A stretch of 64,000 nucleotides of DNA from UBA2231 sp964415175 (GCA_964415175.1 CAYPYG010000002.1:62001-126000), one strand, 5' to 3'; shown: positions 14,526 to 23,375, numbered from the stretch's first letter. Numbers and translations are program-made. Notes: generated from the letters alone by a model not told the origin.

Positions 14526-16492
14526 AAAAACACGCACTTTCACTTCTCCTGATACCGGCCCTGCTCGCGGCCCTGTTCCCCGCGGCGCTCACGGCGGAAC
14601 AGCCGGAGGCGCTGCGGGCGCGGGCGGCGGCGCTCTTCGACGGCAACGGCGCGGCGCCGGCGGTGGAGATACCGCGTCCTCCGGAAAAAGCCTCCGCCGC
14701 GGCGGAATTCCTGCTGGAGACGAAGCAGGTGCTCTCGGCCGGGGCCTGGGACGGTTCGACCCCGGGAATGAGGCATTTCCTCTTCCGCCATCCCGACGGC
14801 TGGACGGCGCAGGCGCAGAGCGTGGGCCTCGAGGGCTTCCTCTGGACCAAGAAGGAGCTCGAGGGCCGCTTCGGCGCGGACACTTTCCTTCATCATGTCC
14901 CCGACTATTTCAGCTACCTCGACGCCCTGCTGTCTCCGGTCGCCTGGACGGCGGAACTGCGCTCGGCGCTGGGCGAGCTCCGCGCCTCCGCGCTGACCGC
15001 CGCGGAGAAGAACGCCCGGCTCGACGAGCTGCTCGACCATTATGTCGCCGGGCTCCAGGACAATGTGCGCCGCTACGACGCCGCCCTCTGGGCGAAGAAA
15101 GCCCGCGTCTACCAGATGTTCCCCCGCGCCTATAACCTGGCCGGGCGCCGCGAAGCCGGCCTCAAGGACCGTGCGGACGCCGGCGGCGTCAGGTTCTTCG
15201 GGAACTTCCGGCCCTCCGACTTCGAGGCCATAAAGGCAATGGGCTTCGACGCGGTCTGGCCCATGGGCATACTCCCTATAGGCGTACGCGGACAGACCGG
15301 CACCGGCGGCGGCTCGCCTTATTCCATCAGCGACCATTCCACCGTCAACCCGGACCTCGGCGCCGAGGAGGAGTTCCGCCGCTTCGTGCGGGACGCCCAC
15401 GCCGCGGGGCTCAGGGTCATAGTGGACTTCGTGGTCAACCATACCTCGCTGGACTCGAAACTGCTCCTGGAGGACCCGGCCTATTTCATCGGCCACCGCC
15501 GGCCGTCGGGCCCCTGCCCCAACCAGCATTTCGAGCAGCTCCACGGCGGCGAGCGCTGGTGCGTGCACCACGGCGGCTTCGAGTACGGCGGCGGCGTTTC
15601 CGACTGGATAGACACGGCGCAGATAGATTATTCCAGTCTCCGCCTGCGCGCCAGGATGACCGGCATAGTGAAAGGCTGGGTGACGAAGTTCGACGTCGAC
15701 GGCTTCCGCGTGGACATGGCGCACCTGGACCTCAACAATGTCTTCGGCCGCACCTGGGGCCGGAGCATGCCGCGCGACGAGTTCTACCGCGGCCTGATAG
15801 CGGCGGTCAAGGAGGCCAAGCCCTCCGCGGCCTTCATGGCCGAGGCCTATTCCTTCCAGGAGGACCTCTCGGCCTGCGGCTTCGACGCCATCTACAGCAA
15901 GTTCGAGACCGGCCGCGAGGAGGGCCAGACCGGCTGGTACCAGGCGATGGAGCACGGCAGCCCGCAGGAGCTGGCCAGTTCGGTGAACCGCCTCGCTTTC
16001 CTGGCCTGGCAGTCCGGCGGCGCCGGCGCGGTGGCCTTCACCGGCAACCACGACGAACCCGCCCCCGAGCGCGTCTACGGCGAGCGCCTGCCCGCCGCGC
16101 TGGCGCTGACCTTCCTCTACCCCGGCTCCGTGCTGATGTACAACGGCGCCGAGATAGGCTACGACGCTTCCGTACCGACGGAACACAAGCCGCTGCCTTT
16201 CAGCGTGCCCTGCGCGATAGACTGGCAGGGCGGCAAGCCCGAAGTACGGCGGATATACTCGGAGGTGCTGGCGCTGGCCTCTTCGGTGCGGGCGGAACTG
16301 GGCGATTACGGGATAGAGCCGCTCTGGGCCCCGGCCGGCCAGAACTGGACGGGTTACGCCATGAAGTCCGCGTCGGGCGCCCGCCGCAAGGCCGTGATCG
16401 GCAATATCACGCGCGGCGACACCTGGTTCGCCTTCTCCGGGCTGAGCGGGACGCTGCGTCCCGGCGAATACAGGGTCTTCGACCTGCCCTGA
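14522..16492 (+). CDS. Secreted GH13 alpha-amylase-family glycosidase
   Basis: 656 aa with a signal peptide (residues 1-24). A helical region of unknown fold (about 25-195) precedes a GH13 barrel. Conserved regions: I VIVDFVVNHT; II DGFRVDMAH with nucleophile D398; III AFMAEAYS with acid/base E441; IV FTGNHDE with D511. All catalytic residues are present, so hydrolysis or transfer on alpha-glucans is likely, outside the cytoplasm. A C-terminal beta domain follows (VIGNITRGDTWFAF). The ATG overlaps the preceding stop (ATGA), an odd operon pairing of an exported glycosidase with an adenosyltransferase-like protein. Confidence 0.9.
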   Translation: MKKHALSLLLIPALLAALFPAALTAEQPEALRARAAALFDGNGAAPAVEIPRPPEKASAAAEFLLETKQVLSAGAWDGSTPGMRHFLFRHPDGWTAQAQSVGLEGFLWTKKELEGRFGADTFLHHVPDYFSYLDALLSPVAWTAELRSALGELRASALTAAEKNARLDELLDHYVAGLQDNVRRYDAALWAKKARVYQMFPRAYNLAGRREAGLKDRADAGGVRFFGNFRPSDFEAIKAMGFDAVWPMGILPIGVRGQTGTGGGSPYSISDHSTVNPDLGAEEEFRRFVRDAHAAGLRVIVDFVVNHTSLDSKLLLEDPAYFIGHRRPSGPCPNQHFEQLHGGERWCVHHGGFEYGGGVSDWIDTAQIDYSSLRLRARMTGIVKGWVTKFDVDGFRVDMAHLDLNNVFGRTWGRSMPRDEFYRGLIAAVKEAKPSAAFMAEAYSFQEDLSACGFDAIYSKFETGREEGQTGWYQAMEHGSPQELASSVNRLAFLAWQSGGAGAVAFTGNHDEPAPERVYGERLPAALALTFLYPGSVLMYNGAEIGYDASVPTEHKPLPFSVPCAIDWQGGKPEVRRIYSEVLALASSVRAELGDYGIEPLWAPAGQNWTGYAMKSASGARRKAVIGNITRGDTWFAFSGLSGTLRPGEYRVFDLP

Positions 16493-16514
16493 GCCCCCGC
16501 GCCCGCAAAAAAGA

Positions 16515-16547
16515 GAAGCCGCCCCTCCGGGCGGCTTCCTTATTTTT
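16515..16547 (+). terminator. Intrinsic terminator after the amylase gene
   Basis: A perfect 10-bp stem GAAGCCGCCC / GGGCGGCTTC with a CTCC loop followed by CTTATTTTT. Confidence 0.85.
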
Positions 16548-16564
16548 CCGTCCCCGACGGCTTC

Positions 16565-18175
16565 TTACATGCGTTCGGGCGCCGAGACGCCCAGCAGTCC
16601 CAGCGTGTCGGCTATGACCTTGCGCACGGTCTTGAGCAGGAAGAGCCTGAAGGCCGTGGCCTGCGGGTTCTGCGGATCCAGCACCTTGTGCCTGTCGTAG
16701 AAGGAATGGAACAGCGCGGCCAGTTCGACCAGGTAGGTCGTAAGGTGATGCGGCGAATGATCGCGCGCGCAGTCCGAAAGCGCCCTGTCCAGCCACAGCA
16801 GCTTCATGGCCAGCGCCCTCTCCTCCGGGTTGAACTTCGCGGCGGCCGGGTCGAAAGCGGCGGCGGGGTCCACACCCTTCTCCGCCGCGTTGGCGAAGAT
16901 GGAGCTGATGCGCGCGTGCACGTACTGCACATAGAATACCGGGTTCTCGTTTGACTGCTTCTTGGCCAGGTCAACGTCGAAGGTCAGGTGGGTGTTGGGC
17001 CCGCGCGAGGCGAAGAAGAAGCGGCAGGCGTCGGCCCCCACCTCGTCGACCAGTTCCTTGAGAGAGATGAACTCGCCGGCGCGCTTGGACATCTTCACCA
17101 GCTCGGCGCCGCGCTTGAGCGTGACCTGCTGGTGTATGACCACCTTGAACTTCTCTTTCGCGCCGGCCAGCGCGCCGACGGCGGCCTCCATGCGCGGCAC
17201 GTAGCCGTGATGGTCCGCCCCCAAGACGTCGATCAGGCGCGTGAAGCCGCGCGAGAGTTTGTCGAGATGGTAGGCGATGTCGTTGAGGAAATAGGTGTTG
17301 GCGCCGCCCGACTTGACCAGCACGCGGTCCTTGTCGTCGGACTCCAGCTCGGACGCCGCGCCGAACCAGACCGCGCCTTCCTTGTCGTAGGCCATGCCGC
17401 GGGCGCGCAGCTCGGCCAGGGCCTTCGCCGGGGCTCCGGCCGCGTGCAGCTCGGACTCCAGGAACCAGCGGTCGAACTCCACGCGGAAGGCGGCCATGTC
17501 GGCCCTGTGGAGCTTGAGCATCTCCGTTATGGCGTACTCCGAGAACCGGGCGGCGTCCCACGACGCGGCTTCGGCCGGTACGCCGGCGGCCAGGACCTTG
17601 AGATAATCGCCGTGATAGCCGTCCTCCGGGGGTTCCTTGCCCTCGAAGCGGGCCTTGAGCGAGAGGCCGAGCATCTCCACCTGGCGGCCCTTGTCGTTGA
17701 CGTAGAACTCCTCCGAGACTTTCGCGCCGAGAGCGCGGAAGACCCGGGCCAGGCTGTCGCCCAGCGTGGCGCCGCGGCCCGAAGCCAGGTGCAGCGGGCC
17801 CGTCGGGTTGGCCGAAACGAATTCCAGGTTTATATGCTCGCCGGCGTACTCGGGCCGGTGAAAATAAGCCGGGTCTTCCAGTATGGCTTTCAGCTCGCCG
17901 AGGAGCCGGGCGTCGGGCAGGCGCAGGTTGACGAAGCCCGGCGCCGCCACCTCCGCCGGGAATTCGGCGGGGACGGCGGCTTTTAGCTCTTCGGCTATTT
18001 TCAGCGGGGCCTTGCGCAGCGTCCTGGCGGCCGAGATGGGCCAGGCCAGGGAGAGATCGGCTTCGACGTGCGCGGGGGGCACGGAGGCGGCGAGGGAATC
18101 CGTCTGCCCGCGCGGGATATGGAACGCGGAGGCCGCCGCCTCCCGGAGGGAGTTCTCGATGTCCCGGAGGCTCAT
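16565..18175 (-). CDS. argS: Arginyl-tRNA synthetase
   Basis: Class I enzyme charging tRNA-Arg. 536 aa. Landmarks: EFVSANPTGPLHLASGRG (HIGH-equivalent region), VKMSKRAGEFI (KMSKS) and the C-terminal DALR anticodon-binding domain ending KTVRKVIADTLGLLGV. The HIGH segment reads HLAS where many ArgRS have HVGH or HIGN; the second signature His is therefore Ser. It is the last gene of the nadD-lytR_C-pilT-CNB-rsfS-argS run, starting 1 nt after the rsfS stop. Confidence 0.96.
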   Translation of the reverse strand: MSLRDIENSLREAAASAFHIPRGQTDSLAASVPPAHVEADLSLAWPISAARTLRKAPLKIAEELKAAVPAEFPAEVAAPGFVNLRLPDARLLGELKAILEDPAYFHRPEYAGEHINLEFVSANPTGPLHLASGRGATLGDSLARVFRALGAKVSEEFYVNDKGRQVEMLGLSLKARFEGKEPPEDGYHGDYLKVLAAGVPAEAASWDAARFSEYAITEMLKLHRADMAAFRVEFDRWFLESELHAAGAPAKALAELRARGMAYDKEGAVWFGAASELESDDKDRVLVKSGGANTYFLNDIAYHLDKLSRGFTRLIDVLGADHHGYVPRMEAAVGALAGAKEKFKVVIHQQVTLKRGAELVKMSKRAGEFISLKELVDEVGADACRFFFASRGPNTHLTFDVDLAKKQSNENPVFYVQYVHARISSIFANAAEKGVDPAAAFDPAAAKFNPEERALAMKLLWLDRALSDCARDHSPHHLTTYLVELAALFHSFYDRHKVLDPQNPQATAFRLFLLKTVRKVIADTLGLLGVSAPERM

Positions 18176-18176
18176 G

Positions 18177-18605
18177 CTACTTCTTCTTCCGGGGAGCGGC
18201 CTTTTTCGCCGGGGACCTTTTCGCCGCGGGGACGCGGGCGGGCTTCGCCTCCCAGTCCACCCGGGCGCAGCCGTCGTAGAGCCTGTCCAGCGCGTAGAAA
18301 GCGCGGGCCGAGGGCTCGAAGACGTGGACGACCAGGCCGCCGTAGTCCATCACCTTCCAGGTGCGGCTCAGCAGGCCGTCGCGGTGCAGGGCGTGGACGC
18401 CCTCGGCGCGCTTGAGCCCGACCGAGACCTCGTCCTCCACCGCCCTCATCTGCGGCTGCGAGCCCACGGTCGCTATCAGCGCGAAATAGGCCGCGTCGGA
18501 CTTGTCGGCTATGTCGTATATCTTTATGTCGGAGGCCTTCTTGGAGTCGGCCAGCCTGGCGGCGGCCGCCGCCAGCTTCCGGAATTTGAGCCTGTTGTCG
18601 TTCAT
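18177..18605 (-). CDS. rsfS: Ribosomal silencing factor RsfS
   Basis: 142 aa. RsfS binds uL14 on the 50S subunit and blocks subunit joining in stationary phase. The core (about 10-110) has ASDIKIYDIADKSDAAYFAL, a run with GSQPQMRAVEDEV, and WKVMDYGGLVVHVFEPSARA. The C-terminal 30 residues are a Lys/Ala/Arg-rich tail (SPAKKAAPRKKK) not usual in the family. ATGA overlap (18602-18605) with the upstream CNB gene. Confidence 0.94.
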   Translation of the reverse strand: MNDNRLKFRKLAAAAARLADSKKASDIKIYDIADKSDAAYFALIATVGSQPQMRAVEDEVSVGLKRAEGVHALHRDGLLSRTWKVMDYGGLVVHVFEPSARAFYALDRLYDGCARVDWEAKPARVPAAKRSPAKKAAPRKKK

Positions 18606-19489
18606 ATGGTGTTCTTCTGCTCCTTGAGTTTCCGCAGCAGCGCCTCTTCCGCCCGGTGGTCGATGTTCTCGACCGCGGAGGATACTATCGACGACAGCGT
18701 GCCGAAGATGGTCGAAAGCGAGTTCTTCTCGGTGTCGGTGAAGCCGGCCGACCTGGCGAAACGCATGTAGCCGAGCGGCCCCTTGGGGCCGCGGAAGACC
18801 AGGACATAGGCGTTCGGCGCGGTCCAGCCGCTCTCCGCGGGCGGAGGGGCGGCGAGGTCCCCGGCGGGCTCCTCGAAGGAGGTCCGGTCGCCGGCCGCGT
18901 CGAACTCCTCGTTGAACTGGTTGTAGGAGAAGACGCTTATGTTCCAGCTGCCCTCGAAATGGGAATAGACCTCGTCGAGGGTCTCGGCCAGGAACTCGCG
19001 GGAAGAACGGTACTCCCGCAGCACGAGCTTGCTCAGGTCGAAGAGCATCGTCAGTTCGCTCGAAGTGTGCTGGAGACGGCGAAGGACCGCTTTCATGATC
19101 TCCGTGAAGATGGAGAGGCCGTTGTCCGGATGCTCCCTGATGAAGCCGAAGAACTCGGCGCGGCGCACCTCGTAGAGCACGGTCTCCGTTTCCGCGCGGG
19201 CCTGCGCGAAACGGGTCTGTCCTTCCAGGACGGCCATCTCGCCGAAGAACTCCCCGGCGCTGAGTATGGCCAGCGTCTTGAAGCTCCTGCCCTCCTCGTC
19301 GAGCTTCTTCTCGATGGCGACCGAACCGGAGACTATGATGAAAAGGGTGTCGCCCTCGCTGCGTTCCTTGAAGATGACCTCGTCCTTCCCGTAGAAGGAC
19401 TGCTTGAAGGCCGAGGAGAACTCCGCGAGCATCTCGTCGGAGAAGTTCCTGAAGATGGGGACGTTCCTGAGCCCGTCCGCGCCGCTCAC
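18602..19489 (-). CDS. Cyclic nucleotide-binding domain protein with GAF-like C-terminus
   Basis: 295 aa from GTG at 19489, chosen because it forms a GTGA overlap with the pilT stop and the CNB fold begins shortly after. The CNB domain spans about 8-128: VPIFRNFSDEML, DTLFIIVSGSVAIEK and the phosphate-binding cassette FGEMAVLEGQTRFAQARAET. The C-terminal half (about 140-285; NISVFSYNQF, YVLVFRGPKGPLGYMRFARS, EKNSLSTIFGTLSSIVSSAV) resembles a small GAF-type sensory domain. There is no DNA-binding HTH, so it is not a CRP regulator. Overlap with pilT suggests a role in controlling pilus retraction by cAMP, cGMP or a related ligand; that is inference. Confidence 0.82.
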   Translation of the reverse strand: MSGADGLRNVPIFRNFSDEMLAEFSSAFKQSFYGKDEVIFKERSEGDTLFIIVSGSVAIEKKLDEEGRSFKTLAILSAGEFFGEMAVLEGQTRFAQARAETETVLYEVRRAEFFGFIREHPDNGLSIFTEIMKAVLRRLQHTSSELTMLFDLSKLVLREYRSSREFLAETLDEVYSHFEGSWNISVFSYNQFNEEFDAAGDRTSFEEPAGDLAAPPPAESGWTAPNAYVLVFRGPKGPLGYMRFARSAGFTDTEKNSLSTIFGTLSSIVSSAVENIDHRAEEALLRKLKEQKNTI

Positions 19490-20577
19490 AGGACGCCTCC
19501 CGCCGCGGCGCCGCCCTGCGCGCACATCTTCCTGAACATCTCCCGGTCGCGGGCCTTGGCCTCGGCCACCTCGTAGGCCACCACGTTCTGCTGCACCAGC
19601 ATCGCCAGCGAACGGTCCATCGGGATCATGCCGAACTTGGCGCCGGTCTCTATGGCGCTGTAGATCATGTGCGTCTTGCCCTCGCGGATGAGGTTGGAGA
19701 TGGCCGGCGTCATGATCATGACCTCGCGCGCGGCGGCGCGGCCCCGGCCGTCCTTGCGGGGCAGCAGGATCTGGGCGACGACCCCCTGCAGGCCGGCGGC
19801 CAGCTGCACGCGCACCTGCGTCTGCTGGTGCGGGGGGAAGACGTCTATGATGCGGTCGACGGTCGACGGCGCGTCCTGGGTGTGCAGCGTGGCGAAGGTC
19901 AGGTGGCCGGTCTCGGCCGCGGTGATAGTAAGCTGGATCGTCTCGAGGTCGCGCATTTCGCCGACGAGGATGACGTTGGGGTCCTGGCGCAGCGCGCCGC
20001 GCAGGGCGTTGTTGAAGGAGCGGGTGTGCTGGCCTATCTCGCGCTGGCGGATGATGCAGCTCTTGGCCTCGTAGGTGAACTCTATCGGGTCCTCGATGGT
20101 CAGCATGTGCCCCTTGCGCTTCTGGTTGATCAGCTCCAGCAGCGCGGCCAGCGTGGTGGACTTGCCCGAGCCCGTCGGGCCGGTGACGAGCACCAGGCCG
20201 CGCGGGAGGCCGGCCAGACCTATTATCGCGGGGCTCAGGGCCAGCTGTTCCGGGGTGGGGATCTTGGAGGGGATCACGCGCATGACGGCCTCTACGCCGT
20301 TGCGGGCCATCAGGACGTTGAGGCGGAAGCGCGAAACGCCGGTGACGGCGAAGGAGCAGTCCAGTTCCCAGTTCTCCTCGAACTTGCCGCGCTGTTCGTC
20401 GTAGAGCGCGGAATAGACCAGCGATTTGGTCTGCTCGGCGCTCAGCGCCGGCATCGCGTCGGAAACCGGAACGACCTGGCCGTTGAGGCGCATCATGGGC
20501 GGCTTGCCAACGCAGATATGGATGTCGCTCGCGCCGGCCGAGACCGCCGTTTTAAGTATGGTCACCATGTCGGACAT
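19486..20577 (-). CDS. pilT: Type IV pilus retraction ATPase PilT
   Basis: 363 aa cytoplasmic hexameric ATPase. Features: ASDIHICVGKPPMMRLNG N-terminal PAS-like domain, Walker A GPTGSGKSTTLAAL, Asp box ILVGEMRDLETI, His box HLTFATLHTQDA and the PilT-specific C-terminal AIETGAKFGMIPMD (AIRNLIREGK-type region is AISNLIREGKTHMI). It powers pilus retraction for twitching or uptake. No pilB or pilC is in the window; a pilin-like gene lies at 42.8 kb. Confidence 0.96.
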   Translation of the reverse strand: MSDMVTILKTAVSAGASDIHICVGKPPMMRLNGQVVPVSDAMPALSAEQTKSLVYSALYDEQRGKFEENWELDCSFAVTGVSRFRLNVLMARNGVEAVMRVIPSKIPTPEQLALSPAIIGLAGLPRGLVLVTGPTGSGKSTTLAALLELINQKRKGHMLTIEDPIEFTYEAKSCIIRQREIGQHTRSFNNALRGALRQDPNVILVGEMRDLETIQLTITAAETGHLTFATLHTQDAPSTVDRIIDVFPPHQQTQVRVQLAAGLQGVVAQILLPRKDGRGRAAAREVMIMTPAISNLIREGKTHMIYSAIETGAKFGMIPMDRSLAMLVQQNVVAYEVAEAKARDREMFRKMCAQGGAAAGGVL

Positions 20578-20610
20578 TTTCGAACCTCCCGTGCAGCGCG
20601 GGGCCGGGCG

Positions 20611-21483
20611 TCATTTCAGGGCCGCCGGATCGAAGTCCGGCCCTATTATGACCCTGACGTCCGCCACCGGGGCCTTCTCGGGCTTCGAATAGATCTCGAG
20701 ATTCCCGAGGCCCAGCAGGTCGCGCACCCGCCTCGCGCCCTCCAAACCGCCCGAACAGTTTACAATTTTTGTCCGCGGCTGGATAGAAACATAATTGCCG
20801 AAATCCACGACGTCCGCTCCCCGGGCCCGCAGGCGCCTGGTGACCGCCTCGGCCGCTCCGCGGCGGCCGGAGGCGTTGAGGACCTGGACGGTGACCGTGC
20901 CGCCCGGCTCCCTCCAGACGGGATGATCGGCGCGGGGGACCCCGCCCTGCGAGATCACCAGGCCGGAGGGGTCCAGGGCCAGGGCCTCGAAGAGCAGCGC
21001 GGCCCGGCAGTAAGGGCCGAAATTGGAGGGGACCGCCGCGCGCAGGACCCGGAACAGGGCCGACGGGGACCGCCGCCAGGTCCCCAGGTCCCTGAGAGCT
21101 CCCTCCAGCGCCGCCGGGGAGATCTCCGCGTAAAAACCGCCGGGCTCCGGGGTACCGCCGGCCTCGGAAAAGAAAGCGGCCACCGAGGCGGCCGCTACGG
21201 AGGGGCCGGCATTTCTCCTGCCGGCCGCGCGGCGGGGCAGATGGAAGAGTTCCAGCGTGCGGGAAGCGGGCCTGTACACCGCCACGCCCGGCTCCTCGCG
21301 GTCGGCCAGGACGAAGGCGAAGGGGCGCCCGGAGGAGACGGCGGAGGCGAACGGCGAGCGGCTGTGCAGGACGGCCGTCCAGGCGGCGGCGGCGAGGAAC
21401 ACGGCCAGCGCCAGCCGCGCCGGCCAGGCCCGCCCGGCGCGCGCCGGTCCGGCCGCCCGTTTCAGGGATTCAGGCACAGGCAT
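20611..21483 (-). CDS. LytR_C-domain membrane protein
   Basis: About 290 aa. One TM helix near residues 18-38 (RLALAVFLAAAAWTAVLHS) is followed by an extracytoplasmic region. Its start (FAFVLADREEPGVAVY ... LELFHLPRR) looks like a degenerate LytR-CpsA-Psr core. The C-terminal LytR_C domain (about 190-285) has VTVQVLNASGRRGAAEAV, VVDFGNY and VRVIIGPDFD. The position after nadD/yqeK matches the common place of LCP/LytR genes next to rsfS. The start is uncertain: ATG 21483 or ATG 21510; both overlap the nadD stop. Confidence 0.75.
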   Translation of the reverse strand: MPVPESLKRAAGPARAGRAWPARLALAVFLAAAAWTAVLHSRSPFASAVSSGRPFAFVLADREEPGVAVYRPASRTLELFHLPRRAAGRRNAGPSVAAASVAAFFSEAGGTPEPGGFYAEISPAALEGALRDLGTWRRSPSALFRVLRAAVPSNFGPYCRAALLFEALALDPSGLVISQGGVPRADHPVWREPGGTVTVQVLNASGRRGAAEAVTRRLRARGADVVDFGNYVSIQPRTKIVNCSGGLEGARRVRDLLGLGNLEIYSKPEKAPVADVRVIIGPDFDPAALK

Positions 21484-22601
21484 GTCTCCAGTCCAAGCGG
21501 GTGTATCCATTTCCCGGAGCGCCGCAGCCAGCCCACCTTGAGCCGGGCGGCCAGCGCGGCCGCGGCGTCTAGGTCGCGCAGCGCCAGGCGGCGCAGTCCC
21601 GCGACGCCCGGAAAAGACCTGTCTCCGGCGGCCATATCCGCGACGAAGATCGTTCTGTCGAGTTCCCCCATCGAGGGATGCCCCAGCGTGTGCCTGGCGG
21701 CCGCGCGCAGGACGGCCGGGTCGTCCACTCCCAGCTCCTCGCGCGCGAGGGCGGCCGACACCCAGGAATGAAGCAGCTGCGGGGCCCGGCGCGCCGTTTC
21801 GCCGAAACAGGGGATCCGCAGGCCGCGGCGGCGGCTCTCCCGGACCAGTTCCTCCGGCGTCATCTCCTTGGCATAGTCGTGTATGAGGGCCGCGGCGGCG
21901 GCCGCGCGCGGGTCGGTCCCCCTGGCGGCCGCTATGGCGCAGGCCAGCCTGGCGCAGGCCAGCGTGTGCCGCGCCCGCGCCGGGCCCAGACGGCGCAGCG
22001 CGCCTTCCCTGAGACGGCCCAGATAGAGCCCGCGCCGCCTTATGATCCTCATCGCGGCGGCCGGCACGCCCGCGGGCGCGTCGCCGCAATAAAGCGCCGC
22101 GCGCAGGGACGTGGAAGACTCCTCGGGGAAGGTCCCGTCGAGAAAGACCGGGGAGAACTCCCGTCCCGCGCCGCGCGGGAAGCCGGCGCGGCGTCCGACC
22201 AGCAGCCTGGCCGAGGCCAGGATCCTGTCGGTGCGGCGCCAGCGGGGGAAGCCGGGCAGGCAGTCCGAGCCCATCAGGAAGTACAGCTCCGCCCGCGGGT
22301 GCAGCGAACGGAAATACTCGATGGCCTGCCAGGTGTAGGTGGTCCGGCCGCGGCGCTTCTCGAAAAGGCTGACCCCGGCGCGGACCCCCGCCTCCGCGGC
22401 CGCCGCGCGCAGCATGGCGGTCCTGTCGTCGAAACTTTCGGCGGGCGCGGACTTGAGGGGTGAACGCAGCGCCGGCAGCAGCCACACCGCCGCCGGGCGC
22501 AGGCGGCGGGCCGCGGCGGAGAGCAGCAGCATGTGCCCCTCGTGCGGAGGGTCGAAGGTCCCGCCGTAAACCACGACCGTCCTTTTCGCGGCGCGTTTCA
22601 C
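21462..22601 (-). CDS. nadD: NadD nicotinate-nucleotide adenylyltransferase fused to a YqeK-like HD hydrolase
   Basis: 379 aa. Residues 1 to about 195 are NadD: VVVYGGTFDPPHEGHMLLL (HxGH), FLMGSDCLPGFPRW and SSTSLRAAL (ISSTxIR-like). NadD converts nicotinate mononucleotide to deamido-NAD. Residues about 200-379 are an HD domain (RHTLACARLACAIAAARG, LIHDYAKEMTPEEL, ARHTLGHPSMGELDRTIFVA) like YqeK, a diadenosine tetraphosphatase. In Firmicutes nadD and yqeK are separate neighbours; here they are one chain. The start is taken as GTG at 22601 (VKRAAKRTVVVYGG); the longer open frame is antisense read-through. Confidence 0.9.
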   Translation of the reverse strand: MKRAAKRTVVVYGGTFDPPHEGHMLLLSAAARRLRPAAVWLLPALRSPLKSAPAESFDDRTAMLRAAAAEAGVRAGVSLFEKRRGRTTYTWQAIEYFRSLHPRAELYFLMGSDCLPGFPRWRRTDRILASARLLVGRRAGFPRGAGREFSPVFLDGTFPEESSTSLRAALYCGDAPAGVPAAAMRIIRRRGLYLGRLREGALRRLGPARARHTLACARLACAIAAARGTDPRAAAAAALIHDYAKEMTPEELVRESRRRGLRIPCFGETARRAPQLLHSWVSAALAREELGVDDPAVLRAAARHTLGHPSMGELDRTIFVADMAAGDRSFPGVAGLRRLALRDLDAAAALAARLKVGWLRRSGKWIHPLGLETCLCLNP

Positions 22602-22604
22602 AAG

Positions 22605-22613
22605 TGCTATAAT
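22605..22613 (+). promoter_or_regulatory. Extended -10 promoter of the DUF2064 gene
   Basis: TGCTATAAT ends 12 nt before the ATG at 22626, giving a leader of about 5 nt. It overlaps the region just upstream of the divergent nadD GTG start. Confidence 0.6.
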
Positions 22614-22625
22614 ATAAATTAAGAT

Positions 22626-23375
22626 ATGGCCGACAAAAGAGACAAAGCGCTCATCCTGCTCGTGGACGCGCCCACCCCTGAAAAAACGGGACAGGACCTG
22701 AAGAAGGTTTTCGGACCCGAACGCGCCGTCCACCTGAACCTCGACCTGCTGCACGGCTCCTACCGGGCGGCCAAGGACTACCGCGAGGCCATACTGATCC
22801 TTTCCTACGAAAAGTCCTCCAAGCACCCCGACCTCACCTGGCTGGACCCGGAGGACCCCGGTTTCCTGGACGCCAAGGGGAAGAGCTGGGAGGAGCGCGT
22901 CTCGGCCGCGTTCCAGCTCGCCTTCTTCACCGGCGCCAAAAAAGCGGTCATCCTCAATCACCTCTGCCCGGCCGTGAAACCGGAGTGGATAAGCCAGGCG
23001 CTGTCCGCCATCGACGACAGGACGGTGGCCCTCGGCGCGACCCAGGACGGTTCCTTCCACCTGCTGGGCCTCACGCAGGACACTCTCCGGGTCCTGGAGG
23101 GCGTCTCCTTCTCGTCCGGCCGGACGGCCGACGAACTGACGGAGAAAGCGCGGCGGCTGAAGCTCTCGGTGCACGCGCTGCCCGACACCTACGCCGTGCG
23201 CGACGAGGAGACCCTGCGCAAGTGGATGGACTCCAGGGAGAACGAACCCTCCCTTTTCAGGGAACCGGCGGCCGCCGCCCAGGAGCCGGCCCCCGCCGGC
23301 GACAGGAAGCACGGCCGCGCCAGGCGCCACGCCAACGGCTTCGCGGGCCAGGAACCGCAGGAACCCGCGGCCTGA
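22626..23375 (+). CDS. DUF2064 family glycosyltransferase-like protein
   Basis: 249 aa. The middle matches the DUF2064/TIGR04282 (GT-A, CofC-like) pattern: SWEERVSAAFQLAFFTGAKK, AVILNHLCPAV (family GxDxP, here NHLCP), ALGATQDGSFHLLGL (family GPxxDGGYYLiGl) and PDTYAVRDEETLRKW (DVDTxxDl). The usual acidic residues in the first motif are replaced (NHLCP), so nucleotide-sugar transfer is not certain. The last 40 residues are a Pro/Ala/Glu tail. It is divergent from nadD. Confidence 0.72.
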   Translation: MADKRDKALILLVDAPTPEKTGQDLKKVFGPERAVHLNLDLLHGSYRAAKDYREAILILSYEKSSKHPDLTWLDPEDPGFLDAKGKSWEERVSAAFQLAFFTGAKKAVILNHLCPAVKPEWISQALSAIDDRTVALGATQDGSFHLLGLTQDTLRVLEGVSFSSGRTADELTEKARRLKLSVHALPDTYAVRDEETLRKWMDSRENEPSLFREPAAAAQEPAPAGDRKHGRARRHANGFAGQEPQEPAA

